The notes under the pieces: generated by a model
Databases searched by the model: none
The model's input: only the letters and a program-made list of their open reading frames with translations
Told to the model about the DNA's origin: nothing
Assembly: GCA_030374735.1 (NCBI GenBank)
Contig: JASCIV010000441.1
Coordinates: 1 to 19,980 of the forward strand
DNA length: 19,980 nucleotides
Source of the DNA: Gracilaria caudata
Lineage: Eukaryota; Rhodophyta; Florideophyceae; Gracilariales; Gracilariaceae
Reading direction: 5' to 3'
Shown: one piece after another, positions 1 through 8,225 of the stretch
How the letters are laid out: every line of letters begins with the position of its first letter
Numbering within the stretch: position 1 is the first letter of the stretch
Translations under genes and position numbers: made by a program

Positions 1-328
1 GCCGCTCCGCCATCTGTTCGTGCCGGACAGACACGGCCATGTCATCCACATCATCCATGCGTCCACTTCCGTCAGCGCCTTTGTCGCGCCGTCGCGCCGT
101 CGCGCCCTCGTCAGCGCGGCACACTTTCTTCACATTCCAGCCGCTTGTGCTCCTCCGTACCCCCCCCCACTCGCCACCCCCTCCTGCATCGCGTGCGTCT
201 TCGCGCCCGTTTGTTCACCCACTTTTCTTTCCCCTTCCCCGCCACCCCGTCGTCGCGTTGCATTCACATTCGTCCTTCGTCGCCAGTCGTCGCTCCCCCT
301 TTCCCCCTTCCCATCACCCGCCGTCGTC
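1..328 (+). promoter_or_regulatory. Pyrimidine-rich promoter/5' leader of the Spen-like gene
   Basis: The reading frame of the downstream gene is open from an ATG at 20, but roughly 125-325 is dominated by C and T runs (CCCCCCCC, CTTTCCCC and similar). Translated, it would give a Pro/Ser/Arg low-complexity stretch without domain character. I therefore read it as leader or core promoter and place the start at 329. I see no clear TATA box. An N-terminal extension from ATG 20 (103 residues) is the alternative. Confidence 0.5.
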
Positions 329-3300
329 ATGGTCAATGAGCATGTGGAGCGCGACGCCGACTGGTCTCACGAGCGCATGCGCGACCCGCGCCCCGGAAAG
401 AAGCCGCGTCTCAGCGCCTCCGCCGTCGACGACCCGTCACTCACCCCGCCGCCGCGTTCCTCCGGCCCTCCCTCCGCCCCACCTTCCGCCCCCCCCTCCG
501 CGCCTCCGCCGCCCTCCTCTACAGGTGGCGCCGGCGAGCAGTCCATCCCGCGCATTCTGCTGGCCAATCTGGATTACAATACTACCGAACATGACATTGG
601 TGACTTCTTCCGTGCCGCTGGCGTGGATGTGAAGCATGTGTCGCTTGTGAAGGTGTCGCCCGGCAATCGCGTCAATGGTAATGCGTATGTGTATGTGTTG
701 GACTTACGATCGGTCGACGTCGCACTTGACCTGGATGGCGCCGAGTTTCGCGGACGCAAACTTAGGGTATCCACCATGCCGGAGGATCAACGCACCGTAT
801 GCGTGCGCGGCATGCCGCGTCCATCCAGTGAGGGTGATGTTCGCGAACTGTTTCGCGGCTGCAGCATTGTGGATGCGCGTTCGCGTCCCGTCAAGGGTGG
901 ACCGCCGGATATGAATACCTGGTTTGTAGACTTTGCAGATGAACAATCCTTTCGAAGGGCTTTGGATAAGGATCGTTCGTTACCGGGACTTACCATTTGT
1001 ATTGCCACCGCGCAGGGACGTTCTGCGCCGAGGAGCAGGGATTACCGGGATAGTGGCGCCTTACCACCGCCGCCACCGGATGTGGATAGGAGAATGTCAT
1101 CATCGAGAGATGAACGACTTCGTGATGATCGTTATCGCGATGAACCGCCGTCGCGAGATGAGCGCGGAAGAGACCGGGATGAACGAGGCCTTCATCGTGA
1201 TGACAGAGCGTCCAGAGAGGATCGCCTTAGAGACGAACGTGCTTTGGATGGAAGGGATTCGCTGGACCGTCATCCGGACCGTTCGAGAGATGACGTGGAC
1301 CGTCATGGTAGAGATGAGTATGATAGGAGAGGCAGAAATGATTCGCCCAGACGCTATGACCGTCGCGCTGATGCCGATCGCAATGGAGATGTGGGCAATG
1401 GCTTCTCGTCGCGTGGGAGGGCGCCCAGTCGTTCTCGTTCGCCGCCACCGCGTTACGAGCGTGAGCGTCGCTACGATCGTCATGACTATGAGCGGCGCGA
1501 GCGTGGTCGCGCCGCTGGCGGAGGCTATGATGATGTATATGACCGCCATCGCGACCGTCGTTATTCTCCCGATTATTATCGTGAGCGCGATTACGAACGC
1601 GACTATGACCGTCGTGATCGTTACCGTCGTGACTATGACGCGAGGTATGAACGCGACTATCACCGCCGCGACAGGGACTACGGGCGCGAGTATCGGCGCG
1701 ACTCGAGAGGTGCTAGCCGTTATGAGCGCGAGCCGGCCGATGCTAGGTATGAGCGTGAGAGAAAGATGGACCCACCGCTTGACCCGGCTGTCACCACCGT
1801 GTTGACAAACCTACCTTTCTGTGAGGACCGCGAGCGTGTAGTCGAAACGCTCGCTCGTACTCTGGAAGACCTCAATGACGCGCTCAGGATCAAGGACATC
1901 ACCCCCGTGGGCAGACGGTGCGGCGCTTGCATTGTTGTGTTCCGTGATGAGGATTCGTACGCCAAGGCGTTGGCCATGAACTCCATCACCATCAGCACAC
2001 GAAAGGTGAACATCTTGCCGCTGGAGGTGCCATCTGTGGCGCGCGTGCAAAAGTTGCAGCCGGGCTTTATCCCAGAGGATATTATTGACGACATGCGTCG
2101 CAACTATGGCGTGGAGTCGCTGTACATCAAGCTCAAGCAATCTGACCAGTTGCTGCTGGGCATCGAGGATTCGCGCTTCTTGGTGCGCCTGTTGGATATT
2201 GACGGAAGGCCGCTGCTTCACTCGCGCTACGCCACCGTGTCGTACATCCCGAGCCGTAACCACGCCAATGACATGGGCGGACGTTCACGAAGATCGCCAC
2301 ATGATGACTTTGGTGGACCGGGCGGAAGAGGAGGTGGTGGTGGCGGCGGCGGCGGCGGAAGAGACAACAGAGATGGCCGGGGTGATGATGACGATGGCCC
2401 ACCGGATCGACGCCGTTTTGACGGTGGCGATCGCGAGCGCCGTGACAGTGGCAGCGACCACGGACGGCGAGACGGTGATCGTGAGACGCGTGGGTACAAT
2501 GGCAGAGACGAGTGGCGAGTTCAGTTTGTCGGACCGCATGACCGCATTGAAGAACGTCTTGTGAAGAATGCGCTCACGCACATCGGCTTGGAGCATCTCA
2601 CCGTGGTGCCCATTGATGACTGCACCGTCGAGGTGCACGGTGGAAGCACCGGCGAGAGCAAAATGCGAGAGGTTTTGAACTTGCCCTCAACGAGGCTTCC
2701 GTCCGCAGTCAGTCTTAGGGCCCTGACTGCTCGTGCTTGCTCGTCGTCACACAAGAAGCGGCCATTACCGAAGTCAACACCGCCGCTCCAGCCGCCGTCG
2801 TCCACGTCTGACCCTGACGCCGATGGAAAGTCTGCCAAGAAACTGAAACGCCCGCAAGATCACACGGACAGCGGTAAGGTCCCGACATCTCTTCAAGCGG
2901 CGTTAACTGACCGGTTCTATGTTTCACCCATGACGCCGCCACCGGGCGACACTTCTGTGGGAAAAGGCAAGAAAGGAACGCCGGACCCTGAACTGCCGCA
3001 GATCTGCGAACGACTCGAGACTCTTCGCTCTGCGATCACTGGTCGCGGCTCCAAGGATGGCGATGGACAGAATTACGCCGCGTTCTGCGATAACTTGAAA
3101 AACATGTGTGAGCCGCAGGTATTGAAGTATACCACCCAGGAGAACACTGACCCGCTTCCGCCCATAGTATGGACTGGTACTCTCTCGAAAGGCGCAAAAG
3201 CCGCGTGCAACGGGTATCTGGTGCTCCGATCGACGCATGGGGAGGAGTATGTGAAGAAAACTGTAGCGGCGATCCCCAAGGACGTGAAAGTGGAGTTCCG

Positions 3301-3649
3301 AGGTAGGTTTGATGATGAAGCGTTTGATCACTTGTTGACATCAGAGGCCGTGGTTGTTGTGGTCAAGGCTCAGGAAGAGGATGACAGCGGCATGGACTCT
3401 ACGCCGACGGACAAGAGGGCGCCAAGGAGCAGAGAGTATTTTAAAGGCATTCTTCAGTCGCTGCGTAGCAAGCAGCGCTTAGGAATTGGGCGTTACGTGT
3501 GGGAGGGCCACAAGTTCTTGAGCTTGTGCATTCCTCCCAACCCGTACATATTCAAGAAGCTACGTCTTCCGTGGCGTTACCAGGACTTTACTGGACACGA
3601 TTCGCTTCTTCTTGTTGTGGGTCCGAAATCGGCGTCGCAGAAGAAATGA
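329..3649 (+). CDS. Spen-like RNA-binding protein: degenerate RRMs plus C-terminal SPOC-like domain
   Basis: Single-exon frame of 1106 residues from ATG 329 (purine at -3, G at +4). Order: disordered Pro/Ser N-terminus; RRM1 about 73-150 (RNP2-like ILLANL, RNP1-like NGNAYVYV); RRM2 about 155-231 (RNP2-like VCVRGM, RNP1-like WFVDF); an Arg/Asp/Tyr/Glu-rich linker about 232-481; RRM3-like about 490-565 (VLTNLPF, then CIVVF); a further alpha/beta segment about 576-641 that may be a fourth divergent RRM; a glycine run about 661-678 with more RD repeats. The C-terminal 945-1100 segment starts PIVWTGTLSKG and ends in LGIGRYVWEG, then LSLCIPPNPYIFKKL and SLLLVVGP, which resembles SPOC. Known of the family: Spen/RBM15 proteins combine RRMs with SPOC and act in nuclear RNA processing and transcriptional repression. 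The SPOC call is by eye. Most RNP1 aromatic positions are replaced, so RNA binding by RRM2 and RRM3 may be non-canonical. Confidence 0.75.
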   Translation: MVNEHVERDADWSHERMRDPRPGKKPRLSASAVDDPSLTPPPRSSGPPSAPPSAPPSAPPPPSSTGGAGEQSIPRILLANLDYNTTEHDIGDFFRAAGVDVKHVSLVKVSPGNRVNGNAYVYVLDLRSVDVALDLDGAEFRGRKLRVSTMPEDQRTVCVRGMPRPSSEGDVRELFRGCSIVDARSRPVKGGPPDMNTWFVDFADEQSFRRALDKDRSLPGLTICIATAQGRSAPRSRDYRDSGALPPPPPDVDRRMSSSRDERLRDDRYRDEPPSRDERGRDRDERGLHRDDRASREDRLRDERALDGRDSLDRHPDRSRDDVDRHGRDEYDRRGRNDSPRRYDRRADADRNGDVGNGFSSRGRAPSRSRSPPPRYERERRYDRHDYERRERGRAAGGGYDDVYDRHRDRRYSPDYYRERDYERDYDRRDRYRRDYDARYERDYHRRDRDYGREYRRDSRGASRYEREPADARYERERKMDPPLDPAVTTVLTNLPFCEDRERVVETLARTLEDLNDALRIKDITPVGRRCGACIVVFRDEDSYAKALAMNSITISTRKVNILPLEVPSVARVQKLQPGFIPEDIIDDMRRNYGVESLYIKLKQSDQLLLGIEDSRFLVRLLDIDGRPLLHSRYATVSYIPSRNHANDMGGRSRRSPHDDFGGPGGRGGGGGGGGGGRDNRDGRGDDDDGPPDRRRFDGGDRERRDSGSDHGRRDGDRETRGYNGRDEWRVQFVGPHDRIEERLVKNALTHIGLEHLTVVPIDDCTVEVHGGSTGESKMREVLNLPSTRLPSAVSLRALTARACSSSHKKRPLPKSTPPLQPPSSTSDPDADGKSAKKLKRPQDHTDSGKVPTSLQAALTDRFYVSPMTPPPGDTSVGKGKKGTPDPELPQICERLETLRSAITGRGSKDGDGQNYAAFCDNLKNMCEPQVLKYTTQENTDPLPPIVWTGTLSKGAKAACNGYLVLRSTHGEEYVKKTVAAIPKDVKVEFRGRFDDEAFDHLLTSEAVVVVVKAQEEDDSGMDSTPTDKRAPRSREYFKGILQSLRSKQRLGIGRYVWEGHKFLSLCIPPNPYIFKKLRLPWRYQDFTGHDSLLLVVGPKSASQKK

Positions 3650-4796
3650 GCAACATGTGTGATGGCATGGCGATGATAAAGATATATGATGTTTGTTTGT
3701 TTGTTGGTTTGGACATTTGTTTTTATTTTGGTCTATTGCCTTTGAGGATGCGGTTTGATATACTGATGACGGAGTGCAGTGTGGTGACTGGGACTGAAGG
3801 TTCGGACGGCATCATCATGGAAGGAAGTGCGGGATAAAAGAAGTCTGACCAAGCGTATTGTAGTATACGTGATAGTAGGGACGGGGCCAAGATGCAATGG
3901 AATTGGTTCTGCTTTTGTGATGCGTTTAATGTTGAGTTGCTTTTGTTGTTGTGTTTTTTTCTTTTTTCTGTGCAATGGATATGGAAGCGAGTGAGTAGGA
4001 TTGTTGAACGTAACACGCCATGGTTTTTGGTGCCTCTCGCGCCAAATGTGAGTGGTGTGTAGTAGAATCCAACCACGTCAAAGAAAGAAGTCTTCCAGCA
4101 TTTGGTGCTACGGGTCAGGGCTCGCGGAATCCGCTGACACGGTCTACATGATGCACTGCTTGAAGAAGGATCTCACCTTCTTGTGTAGATGTGAGTTCTG
4201 ATTAAGGTAGTCCGGAATCAGTTTTGTTGGCGACTGGAGCACCACATGGGTGTGAATGATATGCCCACGATTCGAAAGCAAAGTAGTGTGATTTGTGAAC
4301 CATCATCTGCTCATCTCGACATGCAACTCTGCGTAGCAGGTTACGGCTGTTCCCTGCTCTTGAACGCGGAAGCTTGGAAACCACGCACAACGCTCAGTGT
4401 ACAGATTGTGAGTTAAGAGCATGTGCTGCGGGGATGACACCTTCGGCCTGGTGGAGAGTGAGTCCCTGACAACCAGTTTTCTATGCCTTTTTATTCTTAT
4501 CATCTGAGGGAACATTACGCCTGACGGCTTAGTGATAGCTGATTCGGGCGATGTACAACAGTTGAATGCCTCTTTTCTCTTTCGTGGGGATAGGTAGCTC
4601 GGAGGACCCCGAAGAGTAGACCTTTGGAAGAGGCTGTTCTGGATAGGCAGATTCACCTGCCTGCCGCGACGATGCGTGTGAACCAGCTGGTGTGAACTTC
4701 CTGTAACGGGTGGGTGCGTTTTCCGATTTTTCGTGCACTCAACCCGCCGCCGCGCCGTGTCTCGACAGGTGACTCGCCCTTTGTATTATTTTTGTC
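3650..4796. other. Intergenic; 3' region of the Spen-like gene and upstream region of COQ6
   Basis: Non-coding on both strands as far as I can see. The first 330 bases are T/G-rich (repeated TTTG, then a T-rich run at about 3950-3970), as expected of a 3' UTR. I see no canonical AATAAA close to the stop. Open frames here are short and carry no recognisable motifs. No tRNA-like T-arm was found. Confidence 0.5.
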
Positions 4797-4903
4797 ATGT
4801 TTGGCAAACTAAGTGAAAGCGCCGTGCTTTTTGAAGAACATTTTGTTGGAGTGCGCTCGAACGCGCTTTGAGGATGATGCCCTCCCCCACTGCGACGTGC
4901 TGA
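4797..4903 (+). promoter_or_regulatory. Two short upstream ORFs before COQ6
   Basis: ATG at 4797 opens a 24-codon frame ending at TGA 4869-4871. Tandem ATGs at 4874 and 4877 open a 9-codon frame ending at TGA 4901-4903. Both close before the COQ6 start at 4935. If the transcript begins upstream of 4797, they would be expected to lower or condition COQ6 translation. The transcription start is unknown, so this is inference. Confidence 0.35.
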
Positions 4904-4934
4904 AACGAACGGCGTGTTAAGGCGCTCTTGGCTC

Positions 4935-6425
4935 ATGCTCAACGCCGACTTACTCGTCGTGGGAGGAGGTTTGGTCGGCGCTTCTTTGGCCACCGCCGTC
5001 ACTTCCCACCCATTTGCAAGCCGTCTGAGCGTTGTTTTGGTTGATCCAGCCCCACCCTCGATCGAATCATGGCCCTCGACGTCGCTGAGAACCTCCACCA
5101 TCACTCCGTCTTCAAAGACGTTTTTGGATGACATCGGCGTATGGGCACGCATTCCTGACGAACGTATCGCTGTATTCGATAAGATGTTTGTTTGGGATCA
5201 CCCGCAACCGCTGCCGATCGGCAACGCACGCACGAAGGCTCCTTCATCCCCTGCGGGCACCATTGTGTTTGACGCCAACGATATTCAGCAAGACTACTTG
5301 GGTTACGTGCTGGATAACGACACATTGCGAAATGCAATGTTTCGTCGCATGAATGAGTTGCTTCTGGATGGCAGTACTGGACTTCGCGTCATCTCCGGAA
5401 GTGTGAAGGGTATAGATTACTGTGAGTCCCAGTCTGATCCATTCATTGATTCTCCGGATTTGGACGAGGCGAGCAAGCCGGACGAGCTATTCAATGGTAA
5501 CGATTCAGCGCCGTGGCCTGTTGTCGAACTAGAATCCGGTGAGCTCATTCGTTGCCGCCTTATCGCCGCATGCGATGGATCTCGTTCGCGAGTACGAGCC
5601 ATGTGTGACGCGGATTGGTTCCATTACGGCTACGGACAGAGTGCTGTTGTGGCCAATGTCCAACTGAAGGACGTTGTCACAACCGCATATCAACGATTCG
5701 TCTCTACTGGACCTGTTGCCGTGTTGCCCGTTGCGACGGAAGACACTCTCGCGCCGGTTGGGAATGTCATCTGGACGACAACTCCAACTGAGGCAAGAGC
5801 GCTTGTCGCCGCAGAAGAGTCCGATTTCGTCAATGAGCTCAACATTGTGCTTGCGGCACATGAAGATCATGATATGATCACTGCTAGTTCTTTGTATCCG
5901 AACGAAGATGAGCGACGTCGAACCCCATGGCATTGGCTTGCAAGCGTAGTGCAATCCGCAACCCCGGGCGTTGGTTCTGAAGGCGATGTGCTCAGCTTTA
6001 TACCCCCGCCTGAAGCAACCAGAGTTATCGGTAGACGGGGACAGTTTCCATTAACACTTGGACACTCTCCCCAGTACGTCTATCACAAGAGACGGACTGT
6101 TTTGGTTGGGGATGCCGCTCATAGTGTGCATCCGTTGGCTGGACAGGGCGTGAATTTGGGGTTTTCCGATGCGCAATGCCTGGCTGACTGCATAGCGAGC
6201 GCCGCGGGCACGGGGCGGGATCTTGGGGGAGAGATGGGTGCACCGTTAATGCGTTATCAGTCGGAGAGGCTCGTTGGGAATCTTGGCGCAATGGGAGTTC
6301 TACACGGACTCCAGCGAGTTTTTGGAGTCGAAAACTCGACTTTTCGAGATTTGAGGCGCGCTGGCATCTCTGCGTTGAACTTCTCGAGCCCACTGAAGAA
6401 AGCCATCCTCAAGGCAATGCGGTAG
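4935..6425 (+). CDS. COQ6: Ubiquinone biosynthesis flavin monooxygenase COQ6
   Basis: 496 residues from ATG 4935. The chain opens with the dinucleotide-binding motif DLLVVGGGLVGASLA (glycines 10, 12, 15). It carries DGSRSRVR at 214-221, the family's DG segment, and the FAD-ribityl motif GDAAHSVHPLAGQG beginning at 392. The internal segment QSAVVANVQL and the C-terminus (LNFSSPLKKAI) also look like COQ6 rather than bacterial UbiH. Known function: FAD-dependent hydroxylation of the benzenoid ring of coenzyme Q precursors at the inner mitochondrial membrane, within the CoQ synthome. Oddity: the first ATG lies only 4 residues before the FAD motif, leaving no mitochondrial presequence, and its context is poor (C at -3 and +4). 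In-frame sequence upstream, open back to TGA 4875-4877, encodes an Arg-rich stretch with CTG 4890 and GTG 4914 as possible near-cognate starts. An unseen 5' exon is the alternative. Confidence 0.9.
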   Translation: MLNADLLVVGGGLVGASLATAVTSHPFASRLSVVLVDPAPPSIESWPSTSLRTSTITPSSKTFLDDIGVWARIPDERIAVFDKMFVWDHPQPLPIGNARTKAPSSPAGTIVFDANDIQQDYLGYVLDNDTLRNAMFRRMNELLLDGSTGLRVISGSVKGIDYCESQSDPFIDSPDLDEASKPDELFNGNDSAPWPVVELESGELIRCRLIAACDGSRSRVRAMCDADWFHYGYGQSAVVANVQLKDVVTTAYQRFVSTGPVAVLPVATEDTLAPVGNVIWTTTPTEARALVAAEESDFVNELNIVLAAHEDHDMITASSLYPNEDERRRTPWHWLASVVQSATPGVGSEGDVLSFIPPPEATRVIGRRGQFPLTLGHSPQYVYHKRRTVLVGDAAHSVHPLAGQGVNLGFSDAQCLADCIASAAGTGRDLGGEMGAPLMRYQSERLVGNLGAMGVLHGLQRVFGVENSTFRDLRRAGISALNFSSPLKKAILKAMR

Positions 6426-6945
6426 TTTTCTGTGATCTGTGTTTATCTCGCTCAAAGTCTTTGTCGAGAATACCGGAGGCATCCAGAGTTTGTAGGGAGC
6501 AAGCTTCGTCTTGCATTTCGCAGCCATGCATCGTGTAGGGCTGAGGACTCTTCAATGCGCATGAGCATGGCGTATTGATCCCCAGAAGTTTTATCTTCTT
6601 TTTGGCGTCTACTTTCAATAAGTATGGGATCTTTGTGTTGTTGAGGTTGACTAACATACCTGAACACTGCTTTCAAACGGATACAGAATGATGCTGAGCT
6701 ACAGTGGCATGCACATTGACTTCTTCTCTAGACCGAACGCCGATTGGCCTTGGTCTACTTGTACTTTCTTTCTGCTGAGATGTACACGTAGCTCAGGGGC
6801 TGTGTGCGGGTATCAGAACTGACGATCCGTTCCACCGTAGAACATAAGCGTTGAACGGCACAATGGAGACCATCTTGCAGTTAAGCTTATTTCAATCCAG
6901 GGTGTGTAATCTACAGGTGCATAACATTGTATCTAATATTGTGGT
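6426..6945. other. Intergenic downstream of COQ6
   Basis: No coding frame with motif support on either strand, and no RNA gene recognised. The sequence is of mixed composition and leads into the inverted-repeat cluster that starts near 6946. Confidence 0.4.
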
Positions 6946-7287
6946 AGAAGGTTAAGACGGCTATAAGGTTCACCTTACCCTTTTAACCCTTCTTTTGTTA
7001 GTGCAGTAGTACCATGGTACCCTTCGAGGATGGGCACGGTCCTAACTTTCATGTACTCACCTCCGTAACGTTTAGGAACGTTTCGCAACTTTCCTTAATC
7101 CTCTTAAATGAGTCCCTAAACCCGCTCACCTAATCATTCGGTCTGCAGGCCTAGGGACTCTTTTAAGATCATCAACCTCAAGAGCTGTTTATGCAGCCCA
7201 TCATGGGCTGCATGAACAGCTCAGGTTCATTGGGTAGCAGCCACGATGGGTAAGGTTAAACCCTTTATCGATACAGGGAATATCCCT
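6946..7287. repeat. Cluster of foldback/inverted repeats
   Basis: Five separate dyads lie within 342 bp. First, 6946-6955 pairs with 6983-6993 (AGAAGGTTAA against TTAACCCTTCT, one bulge) and encloses AAGGT/ACCTT at 6965-6976. Second, a 12-bp palindrome GTACCATGGTAC lies at 7009-7020. Third, 17-nt arms at 7102-7118 and 7152-7168 match at 16 positions. Fourth is the 41-bp palindrome at 7182-7222, listed separately. Fifth, AGGGA-ATA-TCCCT lies at 7275-7287. No gene is visible in the stretch. It abuts the MITE-like element at 7298 and may be a decayed or nested foldback transposon. Confidence 0.6.
7182..7222. repeat. Near-perfect 41-bp palindrome (20-bp arms, 1-nt centre)
   Basis: Arms at 7182-7201 and 7203-7222 around C7202 pair at 19 of 20 positions. 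The one mismatch (T7190 opposite G7214) would be a U-G wobble if transcribed. The arms begin GAGCTGTTT and end AACAGCTC. The very short centre favours extrusion as a cruciform or formation of a tight hairpin. It could be a dimeric transposon end, a recombinase or regulatory site, or a chance relic of the surrounding foldback cluster. Confidence 0.8.
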
Positions 7288-7297
7288 AGCTGCCTAC

Positions 7298-7754
7298 ACA
7301 TGGGAAGGTTTCAATTTCGAAAGTAGCCTATCGCTTTTTTGACAAAACGGAGATAGGGACAAAAACTTTCTGGACACTCCAAAAACGCGAGAAACCCTTT
7401 TTGGTAGAAATGAAGAAAAGCATTCAAACGAGCTGTGAATGAGTAACTCTGCCTTATTAGAAGTTGAAATACTCTTCAACGGTTGTACTTATGATCTTCA
7501 GAGACATAACAAAAACAGCAGCCACTGCAAAATTGTTCTGCAATTTGTTTGCAAACGAAACATTTTTACTTTTTGTCCCATTGAAACTACGAAGGGTACC
7601 TTTCAGTCTTTGTCTCATGACTTCTCTGTAACTCTATTTAGTCAACACATCTGGCCAATCAAATCTGATGCACGTTAGCTTTCCAGCAATGTGCATATCT
7701 CAAATTTTCCAAAAACTGCGATAAGCTACTTTCGTTGTTGAAACCTTCCCACAT
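7298..7754. mobile_element. MITE-like non-autonomous DNA transposon, 449 bp, with TSD ACAT
   Basis: The terminal inverted repeat GGGAAGGTTTCAA at 7302 is mirrored at 7738-7750. The TIRs match at 29 of the first 33 positions (7302-7334 against 7718-7750), with a second identical block CGAAAGTAGC. Weaker similarity (TTTTG, AAAA, AGATA blocks) continues to about 60-65 bp inward. The identical tetranucleotide ACAT flanks both ends (7298-7301 and 7751-7754), as expected for a target-site duplication. No transposase motif lies inside, so this is a non-autonomous element. A 4-bp TSD with GGGAAGG ends does not let me assign a superfamily by eye. The exact boundary could shift by a base because T7301 can also pair with A7751. 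Confidence 0.8.
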
Positions 7755-8225
7755 TCCTTCACACTTCTGACTCTTTGAGCAGCAGAGGCCTTATTCGTTC
7801 CCCGGCACACGCTTCACGTGGTAAAGGTAGAACTCTACTTCTCATGCGTTTGGCACGCTTGCCAAATGCTGAACTCGAGTTATATCTCTAACATCTTAGC
7901 GTCATCTTCTGTTTTCCCCTGACTTCCTCGGTTTCAAATTTGTCTTGGGGTGATTTGATAGGCGTGCATGGCCCGAAGACGGAGGCCTTGCTTTGCCTCC
8001 GCGTGGGTTAGGCGACAACGTTCGTCTTGCGCGTCGAAACTGCCTGCTTTTGCAGAGTACGTCGATGAAAACTCTCGCGGGCGCAAGTGTGAAGACTGTA
8101 GTCTACCTTGATCTCTTCAACAAGTTGCCAACCTTATCATTCGAAGGGCCCGATTCTGCTCGCAGGTATCAGCCAGACTGCGAGTTATCTGTATCAATCT
8201 CTTTGATAGTATACCGACACCAAGG
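7755..8225 (+). promoter_or_regulatory. Upstream region of the aldehyde dehydrogenase gene
   Basis: Non-coding between the MITE and ATG 8226. It contains pyrimidine-rich segments and a 7-bp hairpin, CGGAGGC at 7980-7986 with GCCTCCG at 7995-8001 (8-nt loop). I see no TATA box that I would defend. The frame open across 7993-8250 begins at TTG and lacks motifs. Confidence 0.35.

Noticed and set aside
20..328. N-terminal extension of the Spen-like protein from ATG 20
   Set aside because: Would encode a Pro/Ser/Arg tract from pyrimidine-rich DNA; ATG 329 has a better context and is the likelier start.
1100..1663. 187-residue minus-strand open frame inside the first gene
   Set aside because: It is the antisense of Arg/Asp/Tyr-coding repeats; Ile/Thr/Val monotony is what the complement of such codons gives.
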